From the NCBI RefSeq assembly GCF_041431135.1, contig NZ_CP107799.1, forward strand, positions 2,976,001 through 3,040,000: a stretch of DNA of 64,000 nucleotides. Reading direction: 5' to 3'. The notes beneath the pieces were generated by a model. The model saw nothing but the letters and a program-made list of their open reading frames with translations, was not told the origin of the DNA and ran no database searches. Positions within the stretch are counted from its first letter, which is position 1; every line of letters begins with the position of its first letter. This stretch comes from Streptomyces sp. NBC_00554 (GTDB lineage Bacteria > Actinomycetota > Actinomycetes > Streptomycetales > Streptomycetaceae). Of this stretch, positions 1-7,584 are shown piece after piece. The translations under genes were made by a program, and so were the position numbers.

Positions 1-494
1 CCAGGTGGCCTGCACCACGCGGTCGGGGTTCCCGAACGCGGGCCGGACCAGCACGAAGACGCCGACGAGCAGGGCGACCAGCGCGAAGATGCCCGCGACC
101 AGCGCGTTGGCGTTCCACGAGTTGCCGTAGACCTGCTCGATCTGAGTGGAGACGGTCGCGGTCGACGCGGTCTCCAGCTGGCCGTACAGCGAGTCGCGCG
201 CCTGGGCGACGGTACCGAGCCAGCCGCCGGTCAGCGAGACGAGACCCAGTGCGGCAGAGACCACTGCGGCGGCGCCCAGGCCGACACCTGAGGGGGCCTT
301 GGCAGCGACCGCCTCGGAGAGCTCGTCCTCGTCGTACTCGTCCTCGTCGGGGGTGCCGGCCGCGGCTTCCCCGTCGGTCTCCACGGCCTCGTCGGCCTTG
401 GTGACGTCGTCCTTGGTGAGGTCCACGGCCTCGTCGTCGCTCTTGGCCTCTGTGCCGGTCTCGACCCCGGCTTCGTCAACAGTCTTGGTTCCCA
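1..494 (-). CDS. Membrane protein with acidic N-terminal tail (C-terminus beyond window)
   Basis: Only the first 164 codons are visible; the frame runs open off the left edge. Residues 1-65 form a highly acidic Glu/Asp/Ala/Lys-rich tail that looks unstructured and cytoplasmic. A hydrophobic segment at about 70-90 and a second at about 131-150 follow, separated by roughly 40 residues that would face outside (QARDSLYGQLETASTATVST region). The second segment ends in Arg-Pro, a usual cytoplasmic boundary. I do not recognise a family. The ATG has only a weak Shine-Dalgarno (GCGAG). The gene is transcribed away from the acetyltransferase and MMPL genes with a short gap, so it may share their transcript. 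Function unknown. Confidence 0.7.
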
Positions 495-559
495 TATCTC
501 GCACCGTACGGATCCTGTCTGAGAGGTCTCTTAATGTTCGTGGCAAAGGAAGCGGATCG

Positions 560-1126
560 TTATCGTCCACCACGCGCGCGCGTGGCCCGCCACTCGGGCG
601 CGAGCACCGACCAGACCTCCATGTCGCTCCGTACGCCCCGGTACAGGTAGCTTTCGCGCAGTACGCCGTCCCGCGTCATGCCCAGGCGCCGCGCCACGTT
701 CAGGCTCGGTTCGTTCGCGGACGGGGCGATCCACTCCACACGGTGCATGCCGCGCTCCTCGACCGCCCAGTCGATGATGATCCGCGTCCCTCGGGTGACG
801 AGTCCGCGCCCGGCCGCCGCCGGTTCCAGCCAGCACCCGGCCTCGCAGTTCCCCTGCGCGGTGTCGAAGATCCTGAAGAGCAGCCCGCCGACGAGCTTCC
901 CCTCCAGCCAGATCCCGTACAGGAAGCCACTGTCGGCGGCGCGCTTGTCCGCGTATGCCTGGAGGAAGGCCCGCGTCGAGGTGAGGTCCGTCACCGCGTC
1001 GGGCAGCGAGACATGACGGCCGATGAACTCGCGACCCCGCTCCATGTGAGCCAGGAACTCCTCGGCGTGCCAGGGCTCCAGGGGCCGCAGTTCCGCTCCG
1101 TCGTCACCCAGGGATATCGCGTACAT
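560..1126 (-). CDS. GNAT-family N-acetyltransferase (RimJ/RimL type)
   Basis: A 188-residue protein with the layout of RimJ/RimL-type GNAT acetyltransferases, which transfer acetyl from acetyl-CoA to an amine. After an N-terminal substrate region (ELRPLEPWHAEEFLAHMERG), the core strand EGKLVGGLLFRIFD leads into an acetyl-CoA pyrophosphate-binding loop of the type AAAGRGLVTRGTRIIIDWA. It ends with the typical RVEWIAPSANEPSLNVARRLGM segment (N-x-x-S-x-x-V-x-x-x-L-G). The ATG giving MYAISLGDD was chosen because the domain starts there; it overlaps the end of the upstream MMPL gene by 23 bases, suggesting coupled translation. Substrate (ribosomal protein N-terminus or a small molecule) cannot be told from sequence. 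Confidence 0.85.
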   Translation of the reverse strand: MYAISLGDDGAELRPLEPWHAEEFLAHMERGREFIGRHVSLPDAVTDLTSTRAFLQAYADKRAADSGFLYGIWLEGKLVGGLLFRIFDTAQGNCEAGCWLEPAAAGRGLVTRGTRIIIDWAVEERGMHRVEWIAPSANEPSLNVARRLGMTRDGVLRESYLYRGVRSDMEVWSVLAPEWRATRARGGR

Positions 1127-3347
1127 CCTGCCGCCGCTCCTTCTCCAGTACGTCCGCCACCTCGGCGTCCGTCGCAGCGGCCAGCCTCTCATGGGCGGCG
1201 CGGCACTCGGGAGGTTCGATGCTGATGTGCGGCAGGCACCGGTCGAGCCAGCGGGGCAGCCACCAGTTGGCGCCGCCGAGCAGGTGCATGAGGGCGGGCA
1301 CCAGGAGCGTCCGCAGGACGAAGGCGTCCAGGGCGACGGCCGCGGCGAGGGCGATGCCGAACATCGCGATGACGCGGTCGCCGCTGAGCACGAAGGCGAG
1401 GAAGACCGAGATCATGATGACGGCGGCGGAGTTGATCACCCGGCTGGTCTCGGCGAGGCCGACCCGGACGGCGCGCCGGTTGTCGCCGGTTTCCAGCCAC
1501 TCCTCGTACATCCGGCTGACCAGGAAGACCTGGTAGTCCATGGAGAGCCCGAAAAGCACCGACACCATGATCACCGGCAGGAAGGGTTCGATCGGGCCCG
1601 CGCGGCCGAGGCCGAGCAGCTCACTCCCCCAGCCCCACTGGAAGATCGCGACGACGACTCCGAAGGCGGCGGCCACGGCGGCGATGTTCATCACGGCGGC
1701 CTTCAGGGGGATGCCGATCGAGCGGAAGGCAAGCAGCAGCAGGGCGCAGCCGAGGCCTATGACGACGCCCACGAAGAGGGGCAGTTTGCCGACGATGACG
1801 TCCGCGAAATCGTCGTAGCTCGCCGTGACACCGCCGACCTGCACGTCGAGCGAGTTGTCCGCCTCGGCGCGCGGCAGTACCTCGGTGCGCAGCCGGTCGA
1901 CGAGGGCGCTGGTCCGCTCCGACTGCGGCGCGGATTCCGGGACGAGCGTGAGGTACGCGGTGTCGCCACCGGTGTTGTACGTCACCGGGGTCACCGACGC
2001 GACACCCTCGGTCTCCCGGAGTGTGGCGTCCAGGTTGTCGAGCGCGAGCGTGTCCTCGGCGCCGTCGACCTTGGTGACGAGGGTCAGGGGCCCGTTCACG
2101 CCGGGCCCGAAGCCGTCCGCCAGCAGGTCGTACGCCTGTCGCGTGGTCGCCTGCTTCGGATCGTTGCCCTGGTCCGAGGTGCCCAGGTGGAGCGAGAACG
2201 TGGGCAGGGCGAGCAGCGCCATCACCACCAGGGCGACGGAGCCGAGCAGCTTGGGGTGCCGCTCCACGAAGGCCGACCAGCGGGCGGCGAGCCCGGTGGG
2301 GATCTCCGGCTGGGGCCCGTGCTCGTACAGCCGGCGCCGCTCACGGCGGCTCAACGCGCGTGGACCGATGTAGGAGAGCAGTGCCGGGAGCAGGGTCACG
2401 GAGGCCGCGACGGTGAGGATCACGGTCAGGGAGGCGGCGATCGCGACGCCGTTGAGGAAGCCGAGCCGCAGGATGAGCATGCCGAGCAGGGCGATGCAGA
2501 CGGTGGCGCCGGCGAAGACGACCGCGCGGCCTGTGGTGGCGACGGCGTTCCGCGCGGCCTCGGCGACCGTGAGCCCGCGTTTCAGGCCGCGCCGGTGCCG
2601 GGTCACGATGAACAGCGCGTAGTCGATGCCGACGCCGAGCCCGATCAGTATGCCGAGCATGGGCGCGAAGTCGGCGACGGTCATGAGGTGCCCGAGGAGC
2701 GCGATGCCGGCGTACGCGGTCCCGACGCCGACCAGGGCCGTGGCAATGGGCAGCAGGGAGGCGGCGAGCGAGCCGAAGGCGAGGAAGAGGACCACGGCGG
2801 CGACGATCACGCCGACGAGCTCGGCGACATGCCCGCCCGAGGACTCCGTGAGCCCTATGGCGCCGCCGCCCAGCTCCACCTGGAGCCCCTTGGCCTCGGC
2901 GGCCTTGGCCGCGCTGACGACGGCACCCGCCTCGCCCTTGTCGATGTTCCCGGCCTGGTCGTCGAAGGTGACCGTGGCGTAGGCCGTACGTCCGTCGGCG
3001 CTGATCCGGCCCGAGTCCTGCCCCTCGTACGGGCTGACGACCGAGGCCACCCCGGGCAGGCCGGCGATGCTGTCCAGGGCGCGGGTCATCGTCTGCTGGA
3101 CGTCGGCGGAGCGCACGGTGGTGGCGGTGGTGTGCCAGACGACGGTGTCGCTGTCGCCGCCGAGGCCGGGGAAGCCCTCCCGCAGGAGCTGGGTGGCGCG
3201 TCCCGACTCGGTGCCGGGTGCTTCGTAGTCGTTCGAGTAGGCGGTGCCCATGACGGCCGCGGCGGCGGTGACACCGCCGAGCGCGAGGAGCCACAGCAGA
3301 ACGACGACGAGGCGGCGTTGGACACACCAGCGCGCGAGGGCTGCCAC
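1104..3347 (-). CDS. MMPL-family (RND superfamily) membrane transporter
   Basis: A 747-residue protein with the duplicated RND/MMPL layout: one N-terminal membrane helix (VVVLLWLLALGGVTAAAAVM), a large external domain, a block of five helices including GIDYALFIVTRHRRG, then the same arrangement again with GLSMDYQVFLVSRMYEEW in the second block. MMPL proteins are proton-driven exporters of lipids, siderophores or drugs in actinobacteria. The C-terminus is a short hydrophilic tail rich in Ala, Glu and Arg. Three direct repeats lie just upstream of the start, suggesting a dedicated regulator. The gene overlaps the acetyltransferase that follows. The substrate is not predictable. Confidence 0.93.
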   Translation of the reverse strand: MAALARWCVQRRLVVVLLWLLALGGVTAAAAVMGTAYSNDYEAPGTESGRATQLLREGFPGLGGDSDTVVWHTTATTVRSADVQQTMTRALDSIAGLPGVASVVSPYEGQDSGRISADGRTAYATVTFDDQAGNIDKGEAGAVVSAAKAAEAKGLQVELGGGAIGLTESSGGHVAELVGVIVAAVVLFLAFGSLAASLLPIATALVGVGTAYAGIALLGHLMTVADFAPMLGILIGLGVGIDYALFIVTRHRRGLKRGLTVAEAARNAVATTGRAVVFAGATVCIALLGMLILRLGFLNGVAIAASLTVILTVAASVTLLPALLSYIGPRALSRRERRRLYEHGPQPEIPTGLAARWSAFVERHPKLLGSVALVVMALLALPTFSLHLGTSDQGNDPKQATTRQAYDLLADGFGPGVNGPLTLVTKVDGAEDTLALDNLDATLRETEGVASVTPVTYNTGGDTAYLTLVPESAPQSERTSALVDRLRTEVLPRAEADNSLDVQVGGVTASYDDFADVIVGKLPLFVGVVIGLGCALLLLAFRSIGIPLKAAVMNIAAVAAAFGVVVAIFQWGWGSELLGLGRAGPIEPFLPVIMVSVLFGLSMDYQVFLVSRMYEEWLETGDNRRAVRVGLAETSRVINSAAVIMISVFLAFVLSGDRVIAMFGIALAAAVALDAFVLRTLLVPALMHLLGGANWWLPRWLDRCLPHISIEPPECRAAHERLAAATDAEVADVLEKERRQDVRDIPG

Positions 3348-3387
3348 AGACGTGCTCCCTGGGGGCGATACGAGGATCTTTGACCTG

Positions 3388-3441
3388 GAACAGCCGCTAT
3401 AGGACGTTGACAGCCTCTATAGAAGTGAACAGCCCGCAAAG
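3388..3441. promoter_or_regulatory. Three direct repeats upstream of the MMPL gene
   Basis: On the + strand three related blocks read GAACAGCCGCTATAG, TGACAGCCTCTATAG and GAACAGCCCGCAAAG. Their CAGCC cores begin at 3391, 3411 and 3430, so spacing is 20 and 19 bases, about two helical turns. They sit 40-95 bases upstream of the MMPL start. Head-to-tail repeats spaced by two turns are typical of cooperative activator or repressor sites. No cognate regulator gene is adjacent. Assignment as operator is inference. Confidence 0.4.
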
Positions 3442-3570
3442 AACACATGAGCAATACCCAGTCACTCTTACAGCCGAAAGTGATCGTTTATCGCATTCGT
3501 GGGCTTACTCACAAGAGTGCGACCCAACTCACAGGACATTCCCGGGGACTCTGTCATCCCTGATGACATG

Positions 3571-3608
3571 CCTAGGGGGATGCATCGATTCCGATGCATC
3601 CCCCTAGG
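3571..3608 (-). terminator. Perfect 17-bp stem-loop downstream of gatB
   Basis: CCTAGGGGGATGCATCG is followed after a four-base loop (ATTC) by its exact reverse complement. The hairpin begins 21 bases after the gatB stop codon, where the leftward gat transcript should end. There is no U-tract, which is common for actinobacterial terminators. Being nearly symmetric it could also stop transcription from the other side. Confidence 0.65.
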
Positions 3609-3628
3609 GCCTGAGAAAACGCGGGACC

Positions 3629-5146
3629 TCAGCCCTCGCTGACGCCCAGCTTCTCCAGGATCAGTTCCTTGACGCGGGCCGCGTCGGCCTGGCCGCGGGT
3701 GGCCTTCATGACCGCGCCGACCAGGGCGCCAGCGGCCTGGACCTTGCCGCCGCGGATCTTGTCGGCGATGCCCGGGTTGCCAGCGATGGCCTCGTCGACG
3801 GCGGCGGTGAGCGCGCCCTCGTCGGAGACGACCTTCAGACCGCGCTTCTCGACGACCTCGTCCGGGGTGCCTTCTCCCGCGAGGACGCCTTCGATGACCT
3901 GGCGGGCCAGCTTGTCGTTGAGCGAGCCCTCGGCCACCAGAGCGGTGACGCGGGCGACCTGCGCCGACGTGATCGGCAGGTCCTCCAGGGCCTTGCCCGA
4001 CTCGTTGGCGCTGCGGGCCAGTTCGCCCATCCACCACTTGCGGGCGGACGCCGAGTCGGCGCCCTCCTCGATGGTGGCGACGATCAGGTCGATGGCACCG
4101 GCGTTGAGCATCGACTGCATGTCGTGGGCGCCGACGCCCCACTCCTCGCGCAGCCGGTTGCGGCGGGCCAGCGGCTGCTCGGGCAGACCGGCGCGCAGCT
4201 CCTCGACCCACTCACGGGACGGGGCGATGGGGACGAGGTCGGGCTCCGGGAAGTACCGGTAGTCCTCGGCCTCCTCCTTCACGCGGCCCGAGGTCGTGGA
4301 CCCGGTGTCCTCGTGGAAGTGGCGGGTCTCCTGGATGATCGTGCCGCCGGCGTTGAGGACCGCGGCGTGCCGCTGGATCTCGAAGCGGGCCGCACGCTCC
4401 ACGGAGCGCAGCGAGTTGACGTTCTTCGTCTCGCTCCGCGTGCCGAACTTCTCCCGGCCGTGCGGGCGCAGCGACAGGTTCACGTCGCAGCGCATCTGAC
4501 CCTGCTCCATGCGGGCCTCGGAGACATCGAGCGCCTTGATGAGCTCGCGCAGCTCGGCGACGTACGCCTTGGCGACCTCGGGAGCGCGCTCGCCCGCACC
4601 CTCGATCGGCTTGGTGACGATCTCGATGAGCGGGATGCCCGCGCGGTTGTAGTCGAGGAGCGAGTGCGAGGCGCCGTGGATACGGCCGGTGGCGCCGCCG
4701 ACGTGCAGCGACTTACCGGTGTCCTCCTCCATGTGGGCGCGCTCGATCTCCACGCGGAAGACCTCGCCGTCCTCCAGCTGGACGTCCAGATAGCCGTTGA
4801 AGGCGATCGGCTCGTCGTACTGGGAGGTCTGGAAGTTCTTCGGCATGTCCGGATAGAAGTAGTTCTTCCGGGCGAAGCGGCACCACTCGGCGATCTCGCA
4901 GTGCAGCGCGAGGCCGATCTTGATGGCGGACTCGATGCCGATCGCGTTGACGACCGGGAGCGCGCCGGGCATGCCGAGGCAGGTCGGGCAGGTCTGCGAG
5001 TTGGGCTCGGCGCCCAGCTCGGTGGAACACCCGCAGAACATCTTGGTCTTGGTGCCGAGTTCGACATGGACTTCGAGGCCCATGACGGGGTCGTACGTCG
5101 CCAGGGCGTCCTCGTACGACACCAGTTCGTCGGTCGTGGTGGTCAC
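3629..5146 (-). CDS. gatB: Aspartyl/glutamyl-tRNA amidotransferase subunit B
   Basis: A 505-residue GatB, the subunit of the GatCAB complex that phosphorylates Glu-tRNA(Gln) or Asp-tRNA(Asn) and passes the ammonia released by GatA to form the cognate amide. The N-terminus has the hallmark [19 protein letters not shown] and the paired Cys motifs CGCS and CPTCLG, which bind zinc in this family. The long cradle domain is followed by the helical/YqeY tail domain (about residues 360-505), ending in LEKLGVSEG. Length is normal. Unlike the compact gatCAB arrangement of many bacteria, an 80-residue gene separates gatA from gatB. Start: the ATG of [15 protein letters not shown]. Confidence 0.98.
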   Translation of the reverse strand: MTTTTDELVSYEDALATYDPVMGLEVHVELGTKTKMFCGCSTELGAEPNSQTCPTCLGMPGALPVVNAIGIESAIKIGLALHCEIAEWCRFARKNYFYPDMPKNFQTSQYDEPIAFNGYLDVQLEDGEVFRVEIERAHMEEDTGKSLHVGGATGRIHGASHSLLDYNRAGIPLIEIVTKPIEGAGERAPEVAKAYVAELRELIKALDVSEARMEQGQMRCDVNLSLRPHGREKFGTRSETKNVNSLRSVERAARFEIQRHAAVLNAGGTIIQETRHFHEDTGSTTSGRVKEEAEDYRYFPEPDLVPIAPSREWVEELRAGLPEQPLARRNRLREEWGVGAHDMQSMLNAGAIDLIVATIEEGADSASARKWWMGELARSANESGKALEDLPITSAQVARVTALVAEGSLNDKLARQVIEGVLAGEGTPDEVVEKRGLKVVSDEGALTAAVDEAIAGNPGIADKIRGGKVQAAGALVGAVMKATRGQADAARVKELILEKLGVSEG

Positions 5147-5162
5147 GGTGAAAACTTCCCTC

Positions 5163-5405
5163 TCAGCCCAGCAGGACGTCGTCGTCGCCCAGGCGCTTGA
5201 GCTCCCGGTAGAGGATGGCGAGGCCGGTGACGATGGCGGCGGCGGACACGGCCGCGTCGATCAGCCGCAGCGTGTCGTTCTCGGAGCGGGCCTTCTTGGC
5301 CTGCTTGGCGACGCTGACGGCCCCGAACGCGGTGGTCGCGATGGACAGGTACGTACCGGACTTGGACTTCTTGAAGCCCTTGGCCTTCGACAGTGCGTTG
5401 CTCAC
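5163..5405 (-). CDS. Small conserved membrane-associated protein between gatA and gatB
   Basis: An 80-residue protein. The GTG start overlaps the gatA stop (GTGA), so it is probably translationally coupled; a longer reading with 12 extra residues would overlap gatA needlessly. The N-terminus is basic ([18 protein letters not shown]), followed by a weakly hydrophobic stretch ([20 protein letters not shown]) and a clearer hydrophobic helix ([19 protein letters not shown]), ending in an acidic tail. It may associate with the membrane through one helix. Its place inside the gat operon is, as I recall, conserved in Streptomyces, but I know of no function. Confidence 0.75.
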   Translation of the reverse strand: MSNALSKAKGFKKSKSGTYLSIATTAFGAVSVAKQAKKARSENDTLRLIDAAVSAAAIVTGLAILYRELKRLGDDDVLLG

Positions 5406-6907
5406 AGCGACGGTGCCTCCTCGATCAGCGGGTGGCCCCACCTTTCCACGAAGGCGGCCTCGACGGCGGCGCCGACCTTGTACAGCCGCTCGTCCTTCAT
5501 CGCGGGGGCGATGATCTGCAGGCCGACCGGCAGGCCGTCCTCCGGCGCGAGACCGCAGGGCAGCGACATGGCGGCGTTGCCCGCCAGGTTGGTCGGGATG
5601 GTGCAGAGGTCCGCGAGGTACATCGCCATCGGGTCGTCGGCACGCTCGCCGATCGGGAAGGCGGTGGTCGGCGTCGTGGGCGACACGATCACGTCGACCT
5701 GCTCGAAGGCCTTCTCGAAGTCGCGCGTGATGAGCGTACGGACCTTCTGGGCGCTGCCGTAGTACGCGTCGTAGTAACCGCTGGACAGGGCGTACGTGCC
5801 GAGCATGATGCGGCGCTTGACCTCGTCGCCGAAGCCCGCCTCACGGGTGAGGGCGGTGACCTCCTCCGCGGAGTGCGTGCCGTCGTCGCCGACGCGCAGG
5901 CCGTAGCGCATGGCGTCGAAGCGGGCGAGGTTCGAGGAACACTCGGACGGCGCGATCAGGTAGTACGCGGAGAGCGCCAGGTCGAAGGACGGGCAGTCCA
6001 GCTCGACGATCTCGGCGCCCAGTTCCTTCAGGAGGGCGACGGACTCGTTGAAGCGCTGGACGACTCCGGCCTGGTAGCCCTCGCCGGCGAACTGCTTGAC
6101 GACGCCGACGCGCATCCCGGCGACCGAGCCGTTGCGGGCGGCCTCGACGACCGGCGGGACCGGGGCGTCGATGGAGGTCGAGTCGAGCGGGTCGTGCCCG
6201 GCGATGACCTCGTGGAGGAGGGCCGCGTCCAGGACCGTACGGGCGCAGGGGCCGCCCTGGTCGAGGGAGGACGAGAACGCCACCATGCCGTAGCGGGAGA
6301 CGCCGCCGTACGTGGGCTTGACGCCGACCGTGCCGGTGACGGCCGCGGGCTGGCGGATGGAGCCGCCGGTGTCCGTGCCGATGGCGAGCGGGGCCTGGAA
6401 GGAGGCGAGCGCGGCGCTCGACCCGCCGCCCGAGCCGCCGGGGATCCTGGACAGGTCCCAGGGGTTGCCGGTCGGCCCGTACGCGCTGTTCTCGGTGCTG
6501 GACCCCATGGCGAACTCGTCCATGTTGGTCTTGCCGAGGATGACGACGTCGGCGGCCTTCAGCTTCTTGGTGACGGTCGCGTCGTACGGCGGGATCCAGC
6601 CTTCGAGGATCTTCGAACCGACGGTGGTCGGGATCCCCTCGGTGGTGAAGATGTCCTTGAGCGCGAGCGGGACGCCGGCCAGCGGGCCGAGCTTCTCGCC
6701 GTCGGCCCGCTTCTGGTCCACGGCGCGGGCCTGCGCGAGAGCGCCTTCCCGGTCCACGTGGAGGAAGGCGTGCACCTTCTCGTCGACGGCCTCGATCCGG
6801 GCGAGGTGCGCCTCGGTGACCTCGACGGCGGTGAGCTCGCCGGAAGCGACCTTGGCGGCGATCTCCGCTGCCGTCAGCCTGATGATGTTGACGTTGGTGT
6901 CCGTCAT
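5402..6907 (-). CDS. gatA: Aspartyl/glutamyl-tRNA amidotransferase subunit A
   Basis: A 501-residue amidase-signature enzyme, the glutaminase subunit of GatCAB. The Ser-cisSer-Lys catalytic machinery lies in the segment from [20 protein letters not shown] to the Gly/Ser-rich [14 protein letters not shown], with the base Lys earlier in [10 protein letters not shown]. It hydrolyses glutamine and channels ammonia to GatB. gatC lies five bases upstream and an 80-residue gene overlaps its stop by four bases, so gatC-gatA-x-gatB reads as one operon. Length and motifs are normal. Confidence 0.98.
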   Translation of the reverse strand: MTDTNVNIIRLTAAEIAAKVASGELTAVEVTEAHLARIEAVDEKVHAFLHVDREGALAQARAVDQKRADGEKLGPLAGVPLALKDIFTTEGIPTTVGSKILEGWIPPYDATVTKKLKAADVVILGKTNMDEFAMGSSTENSAYGPTGNPWDLSRIPGGSGGGSSAALASFQAPLAIGTDTGGSIRQPAAVTGTVGVKPTYGGVSRYGMVAFSSSLDQGGPCARTVLDAALLHEVIAGHDPLDSTSIDAPVPPVVEAARNGSVAGMRVGVVKQFAGEGYQAGVVQRFNESVALLKELGAEIVELDCPSFDLALSAYYLIAPSECSSNLARFDAMRYGLRVGDDGTHSAEEVTALTREAGFGDEVKRRIMLGTYALSSGYYDAYYGSAQKVRTLITRDFEKAFEQVDVIVSPTTPTTAFPIGERADDPMAMYLADLCTIPTNLAGNAAMSLPCGLAPEDGLPVGLQIIAPAMKDERLYKVGAAVEAAFVERWGHPLIEEAPSL

Positions 6908-6912
6908 GGTGA

Positions 6913-7209
6913 TTAGTCCTCCCCCAGGATCTGCGGCACCTTGAAACGCTGCTGCTCCTGGGCCGGGGCGCCGGAGAGCGCCTGCTCGGGGGTGAGCGAC
7001 GGACGGACCTCGTCCGCGCGCATGACGTTCGTCAGCGGCAGCGGGTGAGAGGTCGGCGGTACGTCTTGGTCGGCGACCTCGCTGACGCGGGCGACCGCGC
7101 CGATGATGTCGTCGAGCTGGCCGGCGAAGTGGTCGAGCTCTTCGCCCTTCAGCTCCAGACGCGCCAGCCGTGCGAGGTGGGCGACCTCCTCGCGCGTGAT
7201 GCCAGGCAT
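6913..7209 (-). CDS. gatC: Aspartyl/glutamyl-tRNA amidotransferase subunit C
   Basis: A 98-residue GatC, the small helical subunit that wraps and stabilises GatA in the GatCAB complex. It has the family layout [18 protein letters not shown] at the N-terminus, a middle helix [17 protein letters not shown], and the C-terminal strap with [17 protein letters not shown]. First gene of the leftward gat operon; the 375 bases upstream hold its promoter. Confidence 0.96.
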   Translation of the reverse strand: MPGITREEVAHLARLARLELKGEELDHFAGQLDDIIGAVARVSEVADQDVPPTSHPLPLTNVMRADEVRPSLTPEQALSGAPAQEQQRFKVPQILGED

Positions 7210-7584
7210 GCGGCGTTCCTCTGGGGTGAGTGTGTGTGGTTTGGGGCCAATCCTATGGGGCGGGGGGTGGTGCCTGCGCCCGGGTTCTTTCGGGGGCCCT
7301 TGCCCACCCGCGCCCGCCCGTGACCCTCACTCGACAAGTGGGGCTCTCCTGTGGGGGTTCCGCGCCGTCGGCGGCCCGCCGTCCGGGGGGCGCGCCATCG
7401 TTCCCAAGGTGCGGGGCGGCTGTGGCTGGGCGCGCAGTTCCCCGCGCCCCTGGCAGTCCCGCTCCCCTAGGGGCGAGCGCCGATGGTGCTCAACCCCCAC
7501 GGCAGAGGTCCACTTTTCGAGTGACCGTCACGAGCGGTGCGCGGGCGGGAGAACCAAGCGGCACCCCCACCGGCCCGCAGGGGG
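7210..7584. other. Gene-free interval upstream of gatC
   Basis: This GC-rich interval lies between the stop of the GGDEF/EAL gene and the gatC start. It must contain the gat promoter, but I see no convincing -35/-10 pair. It contains one copy of a dispersed Streptomyces repeat around 7421-7454 and a short CCCCTAGGGG palindrome just after it. No credible coding region was found in it. Confidence 0.6.
7421..7454. repeat. Dispersed GC-rich repeat element, copy 1
   Basis: The core GCGCAGTTCCCCGCGCCCCT, preceded by GGCTGTGGCTGGGC, matches a short element I recall as scattered through Streptomyces genomes in intergenic positions. A second copy is found at about 30449-30489. This copy lacks the complete closing arm of the usual hairpin. 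It sits between two genes transcribed the same way. Confidence 0.6.

Noticed and set aside
1191..3383. 730-codon open frame opposite the MMPL gene
   Set aside because: Composition is Arg/Gly/Asp/His-rich with no domain, as expected from the antisense of a GC-rich gene; the MMPL reading has clear motifs.
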